From Luteimonas chenhongjianii (GTDB lineage: Bacteria > Pseudomonadota > Gammaproteobacteria > Xanthomonadales > Xanthomonadaceae): a DNA stretch of 64,000 bases. The first letter of the stretch is position 1, and each line of letters starts with the position of its first letter. This document shows positions 29,090-38,947 of this stretch, one piece after another. Below the pieces are notes generated by a model. It ran no database searches, was not told where the DNA came from, and saw only the letters and a program-made list of their open reading frames with translations. A program made the position numbers and the translations under genes. The stretch lies in contig NZ_CP023406.1 of assembly GCF_002327105.1 (NCBI RefSeq), forward strand, positions 3,100,001-3,164,000, in the 5' to 3' direction.

Positions 29090-29413
29090 CCGCGCATGAT
29101 CGCATGCCATGGCAGCGACGCCGCAGTGATCCCGCCAAACAGCACACGGCGCCGGCGCATCGATCGGGCGGGCAGCGGCCCACGAAAACCGCCGCCGCCC
29201 TCCGGGGGCGCGCCATGCGAACGCACCCGGTCATGCGCTCACCCCGCTGACCCAGGCGCTGGCGCGCATGGGTGGGCAGCGCGGTCAGATCGACAGCCGC
29301 CTGGACGAACTATCCGCACAGCTCGCGCATGGCGACTCGCCGGTCGAGACGCTCGAGCAACAGCGCCAGGTTGCGCTAGAGGCGCTCGCGCGCACCGAAC
29401 GCGCGCTCGCAGA
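29090..29413. other. Gene-poor region between ruvB and the luciferase-like gene
   Basis: 324 bp. On the plus strand 29268-29413 there is an amphipathic, coding-looking stretch (QIDSRLDELSAQLAHG, VETLEQQRQVALEALARTE), but it runs antisense into the following gene and has no Shine-Dalgarno motif. I leave it unannotated as a gene. ruvB presumably has its promoter here. Confidence 0.4.
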
Positions 29414-30415
29414 TCAGCCGCGCATTGCCTCGGCCGCCAGCGCGAAGCTGTGCCGCCGCGCGCCGTGGTCAAAGATGTTGGCCGTCAGGATCAGCTCGTC
29501 CGGGCGATGCCGCGCGGCGAAGTCGGCGATGCCCTCGCGCACATCGCTTGCATCGCCCACCACCGAGCACGCCAGCGACTGGGCGACCATCGCCTTTTCG
29601 GCGGGCGTCCAGAATGCTTCGATGTCGTCGATCGGTGGCGGAATCAGCCCCGGCGCACCGCGACGCAGACGCACGAAGCTCTGCTGCTGGGTAGTAAACA
29701 GCCGCTGCGCCTCGGCGCGGCTGTCGGCGGCGACGACGTTGAGCGCCAGCATCGCGTGCGGCTGGCGCAGATGCTTGGAGGGGCGGAAGTCGCGGTGGTA
29801 CAGGGCCAGCGCTTCGGACATCGCGGCAGGCGCGAAGTGCGAGGCGAACGCATACGGCAGACCGAGCGTCGCGGCGAGTCCGGCCCCGAACAGGCTCGAG
29901 CCGAGAATCCACACCGGCACGTCCAGTCCGGCGCCGGGCACGGCCTGCACCGGTTGACCGGGCTGCGCAGGCTCGAAATAGCGCAGCAGCTCCATCACGT
30001 CCGAGGGGAACGCATCGGCGCCGGCGTAATAGCGACGCAGCGCCTTGGTGGTCGCCTGGTCGGTGCCCGGCGCCCGCCCCACTCCGAGGTCGATCCGCCC
30101 CGGATACAGCGCGGCCAGCGTGCCGAACTGTTCGGCCACCTGCAGGGGCGCGTGGTTGGGCAACATCACCCCGCCCGACCCGACCCGGATCGTCGAGGTG
30201 CCGCCGGCGATATGCCCGATCAGCACCGCCGTCGCCGCGCTGGCGATGCCCGGCATGTTGTGGTGTTCGGCCAGCCAGTAGCGCGCGTAGCCGAGGGCTT
30301 CGGCATGGCGGGCGAGATCCAGCGAACGGGCGAAGGACTCGGCCGGCGTACTGCCCTCGGTCACGGGGGCGAGGTCGAGGACGGAGAGGGGAATCTGCAC
30401 AGGGGAGTTGGCCAT
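29414..30415 (-). CDS. Luciferase-like flavin-dependent monooxygenase (LLM class)
   Basis: 333-aa member of the bacterial luciferase-like family, close to the group named luciferase family oxidoreductase group 1 (TIGR03558). Motifs are [20 protein letters not shown] at the N-terminus, [62 protein letters not shown] and [15 protein letters not shown]. These shape the FMN/F420-type TIM barrel. Substrate and electron partner are unknown. The ATG at 30415 gives [15 protein letters not shown], the usual start. It sits inside the ruv block on the same strand but with 345 bp of gene-free sequence upstream, so it likely has its own promoter. Confidence 0.9.
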   Translation of the reverse strand: MANSPVQIPLSVLDLAPVTEGSTPAESFARSLDLARHAEALGYARYWLAEHHNMPGIASAATAVLIGHIAGGTSTIRVGSGGVMLPNHAPLQVAEQFGTLAALYPGRIDLGVGRAPGTDQATTKALRRYYAGADAFPSDVMELLRYFEPAQPGQPVQAVPGAGLDVPVWILGSSLFGAGLAATLGLPYAFASHFAPAAMSEALALYHRDFRPSKHLRQPHAMLALNVVAADSRAEAQRLFTTQQQSFVRLRRGAPGLIPPPIDDIEAFWTPAEKAMVAQSLACSVVGDASDVREGIADFAARHRPDELILTANIFDHGARRHSFALAAEAMRG

Positions 30416-30760
30416 GGCGGGTAGATGGGGTCGCTGGCGGCAAAACCCACACTTGCGCCCAACGCTGCATCCGCCCGTACAGGCCCGGTCGCGGCGCCGG
30501 CTCTGCAGCCCGCCGGGTGTATGTGCGAGCTGCGGGGTCCGCTTCCACCCGGCTCCGATGCCCGGCACCGGGATGCGTCCGGGCCTCGCCCACTCGGGAC
30601 CGCCAATGCTGCCGAGCCACGATCCGGAGCCCACCGGTGGCCGGGAGCGCGGCGGCCCGGCAAGCGCGGGCATGCGCCTCCCTCGGCCGGACGCACGCGG
30701 TCGGACCACCGCGCGCCGCCGCAACGCGGCCAGCGTCGCGCACCGGCCCCGGCGGGCCGC
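30416..30760. other. 345-bp gene-free region upstream of the monooxygenase gene
   Basis: Very GC-rich with no credible coding frame or clear hairpin-plus-U-tract terminator. It separates the end of the diguanylate cyclase gene from the monooxygenase start. Confidence 0.4.
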
Positions 30761-32050
30761 TCAGCCTGCGGCCACCACCTGGTTGCGTCCGCCGGCCTTG
30801 GCCAGATACAGCCGCCTGTCGGCGTCGGCGAGCAGGCAGTGCAGACTGTCATCGGCTGCCGCCATGCGGACACCGATGCTCACCGTCATGCGCACTTCGC
30901 CCCCGGGCGTCTGCACGCACATCGCTTCGATCCGGGCGCGCAGGGTTTCGAAGTACGCCTGCATCGCCTCTTCGTCGAGGTCGGGCACGAGCAGACAGAA
31001 CTCCTCGCCCCCGAACCGGGCCACCAGGTCGTCGGAGCGCACGTGCCCCGACAGCGCACCGGCCGCCGCGCGCAGCGCGTGGTCGCCGGCCTCGTGACCG
31101 CAGCCGTCGTTGATGCGCTTGAAGTGGTCGATGTCGAGGATCGCCATCGCAAGCGGGCGCCGGGCAGCCCGCATCTGCGGGACCAGCCGTTCGGCCTGCT
31201 CGAGGAAATGCCGCCGGTTGGGCAGACCGGTGAGGAAATCCCGGGTGGCGAGATCCTGCAGGCTGCCGATCAGTTCCAGCTGGTCGACGTTCTGCGACAC
31301 GCGGCAGAAGAACTCTTCGCGCGAATAGGGTTTGCGCAGGAAATCGTTGGCGCCACTCTTGAGGAAGCGCGCCACGAGGTCGGGATCGTCGCGCCCGGAC
31401 ACGCCGATCACCGCGACGCGGTCCCGTGCCCGCAGCGCGCGCAGGCGCCGGGTGAGTTCCACCCCCTGCATGCCCGGCATCTCCTGGTCGACCAGGGCCA
31501 GGCGGATCGTCGGATCACGTTCGAGCGCGTGCAGCGCGGCCTCGCCGCCGGCCGCCTGCAGAACGCGATAGCCGAAGGTTTCGAGCAGGCCCGCCGCGTG
31601 CAACCGGGCCGAAGGGGAGTCATCGACGACCAGCGCGGAGATACGCCGGTTGCGCTCCAGCCGCTTCACCAGCCAGACGATGTAGTCGAGACTGCCGGGG
31701 GTGCTCTTGAGCACGAAATCGATGACCCGTCGGCGCATCAGCCGCGCGCGCAGGTCCTCGTCGTAGACGCCCGTCACCACCACGGTCGCCAGGCCCCGCT
31801 CCAGGAAGGCGTCGACAACCGTGTTGCGATCGCAGTCGGCCAGCACCAGTCCGGTGATCGCCAGAAACCAGTCGTCGTGGCGCTGGAGCAGCGCCCGCGC
31901 TTCGGCAAGGGTCGAGGCGACCTCGACAGGCAGCTCCAGCTGCTGCTCGATCGCCTGCGCGAGCGCCTGCACGTAGGCGCGCGAGTTCTCGACCAGCAAC
32001 ACGCGCTGCGGCAGGGGTGCACTCGGGTCGATCGGCAGCAGCGCGGTCAT
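30761..32050 (-). CDS. Diguanylate cyclase with degenerate and intact receiver domains (REC-REC-GGDEF)
   Basis: 429-aa cytoplasmic PleD-like response regulator. Receiver 1 (about 15-130) keeps the fold, but where the phosphoacceptor Asp should be it has FLAITGLVLAD (Thr66), so it is a pseudo-receiver. Receiver 2 (about 137-255) has the acidic pair D143/D144 (LVVDDSPSA), phosphoacceptor D188 (LVDQEMPG) and K240 (FLRKPYS). The GGDEF domain has DFLTGLPNRRHF, LDIDHFKRINDGCGHEAGD and the active GGEEF motif at 347-351. The RSDD at 338-341 fits the RxxD inhibitory site. It should make c-di-GMP on phosphorylation of receiver 2. The cognate kinase is not adjacent. Confidence 0.92.
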   Translation of the reverse strand: MTALLPIDPSAPLPQRVLLVENSRAYVQALAQAIEQQLELPVEVASTLAEARALLQRHDDWFLAITGLVLADCDRNTVVDAFLERGLATVVVTGVYDEDLRARLMRRRVIDFVLKSTPGSLDYIVWLVKRLERNRRISALVVDDSPSARLHAAGLLETFGYRVLQAAGGEAALHALERDPTIRLALVDQEMPGMQGVELTRRLRALRARDRVAVIGVSGRDDPDLVARFLKSGANDFLRKPYSREEFFCRVSQNVDQLELIGSLQDLATRDFLTGLPNRRHFLEQAERLVPQMRAARRPLAMAILDIDHFKRINDGCGHEAGDHALRAAAGALSGHVRSDDLVARFGGEEFCLLVPDLDEEAMQAYFETLRARIEAMCVQTPGGEVRMTVSIGVRMAAADDSLHCLLADADRRLYLAKAGGRNQVVAAG

Positions 32051-32238
32051 CCGGGCGGTTTCGGAGGTATTGAAAGCGTTAGCGGCAGCGCGGCGGCGAA
32101 CTTGAGCGGCAGGCCGGGAACGGCCGGGCGGAGCAGCAGCGCTGCACCGATGGCTTCATCCCTGTGCGCCTTCCGCCAGCACCGGCACCGTTGCCTGAGG
32201 CGCGCCATCGTCGCCTTCGACCCGCGGTCGTCGGCGAC

Positions 32239-34155
32239 TCAGATCTCGACGTGCGTGCCCAGTTCGACCAGCCGGTTGCCGGGAATGCGGAAGAACCCCG
32301 AGGCCGGCGCGGCATTGCGGTGCAGCAGCGCGAACAGCCGCTCGCGCCACAGCGCCATGCCCGGGCGGGCCGAGGCGACCACGGTCTCGCGACTGGTGAA
32401 GTAGGTCGTGTCCATCGGATCGATGCACACGCCGGCATCGCTGTCGGCACTTTGCATCAGCGCCAGCGGTACGTCCGGCGTCTCCATGAAACCGAAGCGG
32501 ATCACGATGCGGTGGAAGCCTTCGCCGATCCGCTCGATCTTCAGCCGCCGCTGCGCATACGGCACGGTCAGCGTTTCCACGGTCAGGAACACGTTGCGCT
32601 CATGCAGCACCTTGTTGTGCTTGAGATTGTGCAGCAGCGCCTGCGGCACCACCCCGCGGTCGCTGGTCAGGAACACCGCCGTGCCCGGCACCCGCACCGG
32701 TGGTGCGAGCATCAGTCCGGGGATGAAGCTGTCTGTGCGGATGCCGTGCTGCTGCACCTCCTCGTGCAACAGCTGCCGTCCGCGCCGCCAGGTGCGCAGC
32801 AGCGTGAACAGCGTGATGCCCAGCACCAGCGGGAACCAGGCCCCCTGCAGCACCTTGGCGCCGTTGGCGATCACGAAGGCGATGTCGACGACGAAGAACA
32901 CCCCGCACAGCGGCAGCACCCAGCTGCGCCAGCGCGGCCACAGGGTGCGCGCAACGACCGCCAGCAGCAGCGTGTCGATCAGCATGGTCAGGGATACGGA
33001 AATACCGTAGGCCGCGGCCAGCGCCGAAGACGTGCGGAAGGTCAGCACCAGCGCGATCACCACCACCGCCATCGACCAGTTGATGGCCGGGATGTAGATC
33101 TGGCCGATGGTGCTGCTGGAGGTGTGGCGCACCCGCATGCGCGGGATGTAGCCGAGCTGCATCGCCTGGCGCGCCACCGAGAAGCCACCGGTGATGACCG
33201 CCTGCGAGGCGATCACCGTGGCTGCGGTCGCCAGGACGATCATCGGCCAGCGCGCCCACTCGGGCACGCCGATGTAGAACGGGTTCTGGATCGCCGCAGG
33301 ATCCTCCAGGATCAGTGCGCCCTGCCCCAGGTAGTTGAGCATCAGCGACGGCAGCACGAAGAAATACCAGGCGTAGCGGATCGGCCGGGCGCCGAAATGG
33401 CCCATGTCGGTATAGATCGCCTCGCCGCCGGTCACCGCCAGCACGACCGCACCGAGAATGAAGACGCCGCCCCAGCTGTGGTCGATGAAGAAACGCGCCG
33501 CCCACCACGGATTGATCGCGTGGAGCACTTCCGGCTCGTGAATGATGTTGAAGACGCCAAGCGCCGCGAGCGCCAGGAACCACAGCACCGTGATGGGCCC
33601 GAAGATGCGCCCGACCTTGGCCGTGCCGAAGCGCTGGGTCGCGAACAGGGCGCCCAGCACCAGCACGGTGATCGGAATGATCCAGGCATGCAGCCTGGGT
33701 GCGACGACCTCCAGGCCCTCGACCGCGGACAGCACCGAGATCGCCGGCGTGATCACGCCGTCGCTGAAGAACAGCGAGGCACCGAACACGCCGAGGATGC
33801 CGACCAGATAACCGCTGCGCCCCCCCTTGGCCAGGCAGCGCTGGGCCAGCGCCATCAGCGCCATGATCCCGCCCTCGCCGTCGTTGTCGGCGCGCAGGAT
33901 GATGGTCACGTACTTGACCGTCACCACCAGCATCAACGACCAGAAGATCATCGACAGCACGCCCAGCACGGTGTCGTGGTCGGCGATCAGGCCGTAGTGT
34001 TCCGAGAACGCTTCGCGCAGGGTGTACAGCGGGCTGGTCCCGATGTCGCCGAACACGACGCCGATCGCCCCGACGATCAGGCCGGCGAGGCCGATGTGAC
34101 CGTGGCTGGACGCAGCGGGACGCGCGCCGTTGGCCGGCGAACTGGTGTGGGACAT
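32239..34155 (-). CDS. kup: Kup, low-affinity potassium transporter
   Basis: 638-aa KUP/HAK/KT family K+:H+ symporter. The N-terminal signature [22 protein letters not shown] is exact for the family, followed by [23 protein letters not shown], about twelve helices (for example [23 protein letters not shown]) and a cytoplasmic C-terminal domain. It imports K+ under low-salt or acidic conditions. It lies between ruvA and the diguanylate cyclase gene on the same strand, and its placement inside the ruv region is shared with some xanthomonads. KUP homologues in this family are known to bind c-di-AMP or respond to turgor elsewhere; nothing here shows that. Confidence 0.96.
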   Translation of the reverse strand: MSHTSSPANGARPAASSHGHIGLAGLIVGAIGVVFGDIGTSPLYTLREAFSEHYGLIADHDTVLGVLSMIFWSLMLVVTVKYVTIILRADNDGEGGIMALMALAQRCLAKGGRSGYLVGILGVFGASLFFSDGVITPAISVLSAVEGLEVVAPRLHAWIIPITVLVLGALFATQRFGTAKVGRIFGPITVLWFLALAALGVFNIIHEPEVLHAINPWWAARFFIDHSWGGVFILGAVVLAVTGGEAIYTDMGHFGARPIRYAWYFFVLPSLMLNYLGQGALILEDPAAIQNPFYIGVPEWARWPMIVLATAATVIASQAVITGGFSVARQAMQLGYIPRMRVRHTSSSTIGQIYIPAINWSMAVVVIALVLTFRTSSALAAAYGISVSLTMLIDTLLLAVVARTLWPRWRSWVLPLCGVFFVVDIAFVIANGAKVLQGAWFPLVLGITLFTLLRTWRRGRQLLHEEVQQHGIRTDSFIPGLMLAPPVRVPGTAVFLTSDRGVVPQALLHNLKHNKVLHERNVFLTVETLTVPYAQRRLKIERIGEGFHRIVIRFGFMETPDVPLALMQSADSDAGVCIDPMDTTYFTSRETVVASARPGMALWRERLFALLHRNAAPASGFFRIPGNRLVELGTHVEI

Positions 34156-34188
34156 GACGTTTGGAACCCTGCCGACGGAGACGGGCGG

Positions 34189-34779
34189 TCAGCGAAGCGC
34201 GGACTGTAGCGCCTTTCGGATGATGAGCTCGGGGGTGTCGCCATCGCTTGCGGCGGCCTTGGCCATCTTCTGGGCGTCGGCCGGCTTGTAGCCCAGCTGT
34301 TGCAGGGCGATGGTGGCCTCCGAGAGCGGGTCGGCCGGCATCGCGCTGCCTGCAACCGCGCCACCGGCGCCGGCCAGATCCGCCGCCCGGTCGCGCAATT
34401 CGACGACCATGCGCTCGGCGGTCTTCTTGCCGATACCCGGGATCTTGGTCAGCGCGGTGACATCGCCGGCGTGCACCAGGCGCGCGAAGGTGTCGACGCT
34501 GACGCCCGACAGGATCGCCAGCGCGATCTTCGCGCCGATGCCGGTGACCTTCTGCACGTCACGGAACAGCCGCCGCTCCGACTCGTGCAGGAAGCCGTAC
34601 AGCGACACGCTGTCCTCCTTCTGCGCGTAGTGCGTGAACAGGGTGACCTCGCGGCCCACTTCGGGCAGGTCGTAGAACGTGCTCATCGGCGCCTCGAGCT
34701 CGTAGCCGACGCCGCCCACGTCGATCACCAGCCAGGGCGGGGCCTTGTGGGCCAGCGTGCCGCGCAGTCGTCCGATCAT
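34189..34779 (-). CDS. ruvA: RuvA, Holliday junction-binding protein
   Basis: 196 aa. N-terminal OB fold [28 protein letters not shown], then the acidic-pin and HhH domain ([22 protein letters not shown] and [22 protein letters not shown]), and the flexible C-terminal domain ([21 protein letters not shown]) that contacts RuvB. It presents Holliday junctions to RuvB and RuvC. 97 nt separate it from ruvC upstream. Confidence 0.97.
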   Translation of the reverse strand: MIGRLRGTLAHKAPPWLVIDVGGVGYELEAPMSTFYDLPEVGREVTLFTHYAQKEDSVSLYGFLHESERRLFRDVQKVTGIGAKIALAILSGVSVDTFARLVHAGDVTALTKIPGIGKKTAERMVVELRDRAADLAGAGGAVAGSAMPADPLSEATIALQQLGYKPADAQKMAKAAASDGDTPELIIRKALQSALR

Positions 34780-34876
34780 CGGCGTTGCCCCTCCGGGCGG
34801 GTGGAACGGAAAACGGGAAGAGGAATGCGCTGGCCGGGGCTGCGGCCGACGGCGGACGCCGGACCCTGGACGAGGT

Positions 34877-35401
34877 TCATCCCTTGCGTCCCCAGGCCTG
34901 CTTCACGTCCACGCCCAGACGTCGCGCGGTGGCGCGGACGTGGGCATGGGTGATCGCGACCGCGAGCGCATCGGCGGCGTCGGCCTGCAGCTTGCCGCTC
35001 AGGCCGAGCATCAGCCCGACCATGTGCTGGATCTGCGCCTTTTCCGCGCCGCCGCGGCCGACCACGGCCAGCTTCACCTCGGTGGCGGCGTACTCGCTGA
35101 CCGGCAGGTCGCGCAGCACCACCGCGCCGATGGCCGCGCCGCGCGCCTGGCCGAGCTTGAGCGCCGAGTCGGGATTGCGCGCCATGAAGACCTTCTCGAT
35201 CGCGACCTCGTCGGGCCGGTATTCGATGATCAACGCGGTGAGGCCGTCGAGCAGGCGACGCAGACGCGCCGGGAACTCGCCGGCCGTGACCAGCACCAGC
35301 GGCGCATGGAAGACGTGCGAGACCTTGCCCGCCGCATCGACATCGATGATGCCGACCCCGGTGCGCTGCGAACCGGGATCGATACCGAGGATGCGGGTCA
35401 T
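34877..35401 (-). CDS. ruvC: RuvC, Holliday junction resolvase
   Basis: 174-aa RNase H-fold endonuclease resolving Holliday junctions. Catalytic carboxylates: Asp in [15 protein letters not shown], Glu in [24 protein letters not shown], and the [14 protein letters not shown] pair. The ATG at 35401 gives the canonical N-terminus. Upstream frame extension is intergenic. It works with RuvA-RuvB encoded downstream and follows yebC by about 100 nt. Confidence 0.97.
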   Translation of the reverse strand: MTRILGIDPGSQRTGVGIIDVDAAGKVSHVFHAPLVLVTAGEFPARLRRLLDGLTALIIEYRPDEVAIEKVFMARNPDSALKLGQARGAAIGAVVLRDLPVSEYAATEVKLAVVGRGGAEKAQIQHMVGLMLGLSGKLQADAADALAVAITHAHVRATARRLGVDVKQAWGRKG

Positions 35402-35502
35402 GCGACCGCCTGCGCCCGGCGGCCTGCCGAAGGCGGCGCCAGGACCGATGCCACCCGGCCAACCCGGAGAAGAAGAGTCCGCATCGGCGGCGGGCGCGGC
35501 CG

Positions 35503-36219
35503 TCAGGCCCCGAACTGCGCGTTGGAGTAGACCGCCTGCACGTCGTCGAGATCCTCGAGCAGGTCGAGCATCTTGCGCACCTGGTCGGCGGTCTCGCCAT
35601 CGACGGCGATGTCGTTGTCGGCGCGATAGGTCACCTCGGCATGGCCGGGGACGATGCCGGCGGCCGCCATCGCGTCGCGCACCGCCTCGAATGCCTCGAC
35701 GCTGGTGACCACGTCGATCGCGCCGTCCTCCGGATACACCACCACGTCGTCGGCGCCGGCCTCGATCGCGGCCTCGGTCACCGTGTCCTCGTCCATGCCC
35801 TCGAAGCTCAACACACCCAGGCGCTTGAACATGAAGGCAACCGAGCCCTCGGTGCCCATGTTGCCGCCGCACTTGCCGAAAGCGTGACGCACTTCGGCGA
35901 CCGTGCGCACACGGTTGTCGGTGAGCGTGTCGACGATCACCGCGACCCCGCCCGGGGCGTAGCCCTCGTAGCGGATCTCCTCGTACTCGACGCCTTCGAG
36001 CTCGCCGGTGGCCTTCTTGATCGCACGCTCGACCACGTCCTTGGACATGTTCTGGGCCATGCCCTTGTCGATCGCCGCGCGCAGTCGCGGGTTGTTCGCG
36101 GGGTCACCGCCACCAGCGCGCGCCGCCACACCGATCTCGCGGATGATCTTGGTGAAGATCTTGCCGCGCTTGGCGTCGGTCGCGTTCTTGCGGGCTTCGA
36201 TCGAAGGTCCTCGTCCCAT
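35503..36219 (-). CDS. yebC: YebC/PmpR family protein
   Basis: 238 aa, with [28 protein letters not shown] at the N-terminus and [20 protein letters not shown], hallmarks of the YebC/TACO1 family. Older work assigned these to transcription regulation (PmpR), and recent work to rescue of ribosomes stalled on polyproline and similar motifs. It is first in the yebC-ruvC-ruvA order common in gammaproteobacteria. The acidic surface is visible in [15 protein letters not shown]. Confidence 0.95.
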   Translation of the reverse strand: MGRGPSIEARKNATDAKRGKIFTKIIREIGVAARAGGGDPANNPRLRAAIDKGMAQNMSKDVVERAIKKATGELEGVEYEEIRYEGYAPGGVAVIVDTLTDNRVRTVAEVRHAFGKCGGNMGTEGSVAFMFKRLGVLSFEGMDEDTVTEAAIEAGADDVVVYPEDGAIDVVTSVEAFEAVRDAMAAAGIVPGHAEVTYRADNDIAVDGETADQVRKMLDLLEDLDDVQAVYSNAQFGA

Positions 36220-36274
36220 GGCTGCTTGCGTCTGTGGCGTTGGAGGCCGGCGATATTACTCCAAGCGCCCGCCG

Positions 36275-36901
36275 CTACCGCGCATGCTCGAAATGCCCCT
36301 CGCGCAGGAAGGTCGCCGTCTGTCGGATCGCGTCGGCCGACAGCAACAGGCCGCTGTGGCTGGCGGGGACGACGATGTGGTCGGAGAGTTGCGGCGCTCG
36401 GGTCTCCTCGACCGAGACCGTGCCGTCGTGCGCATCCTCGAACCGGGCCAGCAGCGCGCCCAGCCCGCGCGGCTCGCTGCCGGCGACCATGCCGACCTCG
36501 ACACCCGCCGGCCAGCGCGCGCAGCCGGCATGCAGGATCTCGGCGCTGCGGCCGAAATAGAACCGCGACAGTGGCACCCGGGCCATCGCCTGCGCCGCGC
36601 GGCTGCCGCCTACCGGTGAGCCCACGCAGACGATCCGGCCGATCGGCAGCGATGGCGTGGCGCAGACCGCCTGCAGCGCCGACAGGCCGCCGAGGCTGTG
36701 GCCGACGACATGCGCAGGCCCGCGCCCGAGCGCGCGGGTCAACCGCTCCACGGCGGCATCCGGCCCGCCGGCGATGCTGGGGTAGCCGAGGATCTCCGGC
36801 TGGAATCCAGCCCGCGCCAGGCCACGGGCGTAGCGCTGCATGGTCAGGCCGACCATCCACAGGCCATGCAGCAGCAGCACGCGATCGGGTCCCGCCCTCA
36901 T
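36275..36901 (-). CDS. Alpha/beta hydrolase
   Basis: 208-aa alpha/beta-hydrolase fold protein. VLLLHGLWMVGLTM carries the HG oxyanion motif, HVVGHSLGGLSALQAV is the nucleophile elbow (GHSLGG, Ser), an acidic residue lies in the FEDAHDGTVSVEETR region and the catalytic His is probably the one in VPASHSGLLLS. It resembles short esterase/thioesterase proteins, with the substrate unknown. The start at 36901 overlaps the preceding AraC stop as ATGA, so the two are co-translated. Confidence 0.85.
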   Translation of the reverse strand: MRAGPDRVLLLHGLWMVGLTMQRYARGLARAGFQPEILGYPSIAGGPDAAVERLTRALGRGPAHVVGHSLGGLSALQAVCATPSLPIGRIVCVGSPVGGSRAAQAMARVPLSRFYFGRSAEILHAGCARWPAGVEVGMVAGSEPRGLGALLARFEDAHDGTVSVEETRAPQLSDHIVVPASHSGLLLSADAIRQTATFLREGHFEHAR

Positions 36902-37695
36902 GCCACCAACTCCGCTTCGATGTGCGCCTGCCGCCAGGCCCGCGGCGACAGCCCGCTGTGCGCCTTGAACGCGCGCGACAAGGCCGCTTCGCTGCCATAG
37001 CCGACCTCGTCGGCAATCCGCTTCAGCGGCCGGCCGCGGCGCAGCGCGCGTTGCGCCAGTCCAATGCGCCAGGCCTGCAGGTACTGCCCCGGCGTCTGTC
37101 CGAGGGCGCCGCGGAACGCTTGCGCAAACGCGCTGCGCGACATGCCGGCGGTCTCGGCCAACACCTCCAGAGACCAAGGCTGCGCCGGCGCCTCGTGCAT
37201 CGCGACCAGGGCACGCCGCAGGCGCGGATGCGCCAGGCCGGCCAGCAGGCCACCCCGCACCGCGCCGGCTTCCATCTGCTGGCGCAGCACCTGCACCAGC
37301 AGGGCTTCGACCAGTCGCTCGATCAGCGCGGTGCGGCCGCAGCGTCCAGCGAAGGCCTCCTCGAACAGCAGCGCAAGCAGCCCCTGCGAGCCGGGCAGTT
37401 CGCCCGGCGCTACCCACAGCGCGTCCGGCAATGCCGCGGCCAATGGACTGTCCGCGCCACCTTCGAACAGCAACCGCACGCACAGGCCGGCCGCACCTGG
37501 GCCGGGCAAGGCCGCCGTACGGGTGCCGGCGCCCGCCAGCAGCAGGCCCGGCCCCGACCAGGTGCCGCTTCCCGGCAGCGCGATTTCGCCCTCGCGCAGC
37601 ACCCAGAGCGCCGCGCCCGGCCAGGCGGCGCCGAATGGATCCACGCGGGCAGCGATCGGAAAGCGATCGAGCAGCGCCGCAAGACGATCGACCAT
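36898..37695 (-). CDS. AraC-family regulator, divergent from ohr
   Basis: 265 aa. The N-terminal part resembles the cupin-6 sensor domain of AraC regulators ([26 protein letters not shown]). The C-terminal domain has two HTHs: [41 protein letters not shown], then [32 protein letters not shown], all canonical. The ATG at 37695 is chosen because GGAG precedes it by 6 nt; an in-frame ATG at 37719 is an alternative. The gene is divergent from ohr, with about 115 bp between the starts, and coupled to the hydrolase. That suggests it controls both, which is an inference. Confidence 0.88.
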   Translation of the reverse strand: MVDRLAALLDRFPIAARVDPFGAAWPGAALWVLREGEIALPGSGTWSGPGLLLAGAGTRTAALPGPGAAGLCVRLLFEGGADSPLAAALPDALWVAPGELPGSQGLLALLFEEAFAGRCGRTALIERLVEALLVQVLRQQMEAGAVRGGLLAGLAHPRLRRALVAMHEAPAQPWSLEVLAETAGMSRSAFAQAFRGALGQTPGQYLQAWRIGLAQRALRRGRPLKRIADEVGYGSEAALSRAFKAHSGLSPRAWRQAHIEAELVA

Positions 37696-37810
37696 GCAGG
37701 ACTCCGGGACAAGTTTCATGGACTTTGTATCACCAATCGTCCCGCAATCGCAGGCACGGTGCACATCTCGCCGGACGGCCCCCTGCCGTCGGCTCCACCG
37801 GAGATGTCCC

Positions 37811-38239
37811 ATGTCTATCGAAACCGTGCTCTACACCGCGACCGCGACCGCCACCGGCGGCCGCGAGGGCCGCGCCACCTCGTCCGACAACGTCCTCGAC
37901 GTCACCCTGTCCACCCCGCGCGAACTGGGCGGCGCCGGCGGCCCGGGCACGAATCCCGAACAGCTGTTCGCAGCCGGCTATTCGGCGTGTTTTCTCAGCG
38001 CGCTGAAGTTCGTCGCCGGCCAGCACAAGGTCGCGCTGCCGGCTGCGACCTCGGTCACCGGCAAGGTCGGCATCGGCAAGATCCCGACCGGCTTCGGCAT
38101 CCAGGCCGATCTCGCCGTGTCGGCGCCGGGAGTGCCGCGCGAGCAGCTGCAGACCTTGGTCGACGCCGCGCACATCGTGTGCCCGTATTCCAATGCGACC
38201 CGCGGCAACATCGACGTGACGCTGTCGATCGCCGAGTAA
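37811..38239 (+). CDS. ohr: Ohr, organic hydroperoxide resistance peroxidase
   Basis: 142-aa OsmC/Ohr family thiol peroxidase. The two catalytic cysteines lie in [18 protein letters not shown] and [17 protein letters not shown], and the arginine partner is expected near the N-terminal [11 protein letters not shown]. It reduces organic and fatty-acid hydroperoxides, recycled by lipoylated proteins. In Xanthomonas it is usually paired with the MarR repressor OhrR; here no ohrR is next to it and an AraC gene diverges instead. Confidence 0.93.
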   Translation: MSIETVLYTATATATGGREGRATSSDNVLDVTLSTPRELGGAGGPGTNPEQLFAAGYSACFLSALKFVAGQHKVALPAATSVTGKVGIGKIPTGFGIQADLAVSAPGVPREQLQTLVDAAHIVCPYSNATRGNIDVTLSIAE

Positions 38240-38275
38240 GTCGCAAGTGGGTGGGACGCGCCTGGCGCGTCCCGC

Positions 38276-38830
38276 TCAACCCTGCGCCGGACGGCGCAGA
38301 ATGAATTCCAGATCCTGGATGGATCCGACCGGGAAGATGTACTCGCCGACCTTCCCGAAGCCGTGCCGCGCGTAGAAGCGTTGCGCGCCGAGGTTCTCCG
38401 ACCAGGCGCCGACCCACAGCGTGCGCGGGCCATCGCGCAGCAGCCACGCCATGATGGCTTCCATCATCTGCGTACCGGTACCGCCGCCCTGATGGCCGCG
38501 CAGCAGATAGAGACGCTTGATCTCGCCGTCGCCCGGCGCGACCTGCGGATGCGGCAGGCCGCACGGACCCGCGGCGGCGTGGCCGACCGCCTCGCCCGCA
38601 TGCTCCAGCAGCCAGACCGCGTAGTCCGGATGCGCGAGGATCGTGCGCTGCCTGTCGACCGCATACGCATCGGCGAGAAACGCCGCGAGATCCTCCGGCG
38701 GATACAGATGGCCGAAGGTCTCGGTGAACGTACGCGCGGCCAGCGCCGACAGCGTGGCCGCATCGTCGACGGTGGCGCGCCGCAGCCGGGGCACAGGATT
38801 GGATGCAGCGTCAGCAGATTCTCCGGTCAT
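38276..38830 (-). CDS. GNAT-family N-acetyltransferase
   Basis: 184 aa. Motif A for acetyl-CoA binding is [26 protein letters not shown] (R/Q-x-x-G-x-G/A type, here [11 protein letters not shown]). The N-terminal segment is [28 protein letters not shown], and a C-terminal [26 protein letters not shown] is the typical motif B. Residues [13 protein letters not shown] match the small acetyltransferases sometimes called TDP/spermidine-like, but the substrate is unknown. It lies 118 bp downstream of aspS on the same strand, with hairpins in between. Confidence 0.87.
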   Translation of the reverse strand: MTGESADAASNPVPRLRRATVDDAATLSALAARTFTETFGHLYPPEDLAAFLADAYAVDRQRTILAHPDYAVWLLEHAGEAVGHAAAGPCGLPHPQVAPGDGEIKRLYLLRGHQGGGTGTQMMEAIMAWLLRDGPRTLWVGAWSENLGAQRFYARHGFGKVGEYIFPVGSIQDLEFILRRPAQG

Positions 38831-38853
38831 GCGGAAACGCTCCGGCGTGAAGC

Positions 38854-38939
38854 CCCCCTTGAGTCAAGGGGGGCGCGGCGAAAGCCGCGGCGGATCTGGA
38901 ACACTGCGCAGGGGCCCGCGATTCCGCTCAGCGGAATCG
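38854..38939. repeat. Cluster of perfect palindromes between aspS and GNAT gene
   Basis: Three inverted repeats are visible. GCCCCCCTTGA-G-TCAAGGGGGGC (38854-38876) has an 11-bp stem; GCGGC-GAAA-GCCGC follows near 38875-38888; CGATTCCGCT-C-AGCGGAATCG (38919-38939) has a 10-bp stem. The last lies 9 nt beyond the aspS stop and probably helps terminate it. The whole may be an intergenic mosaic repeat of the genome. Confidence 0.65.
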
Positions 38940-38947
38940 TGGGGGAC

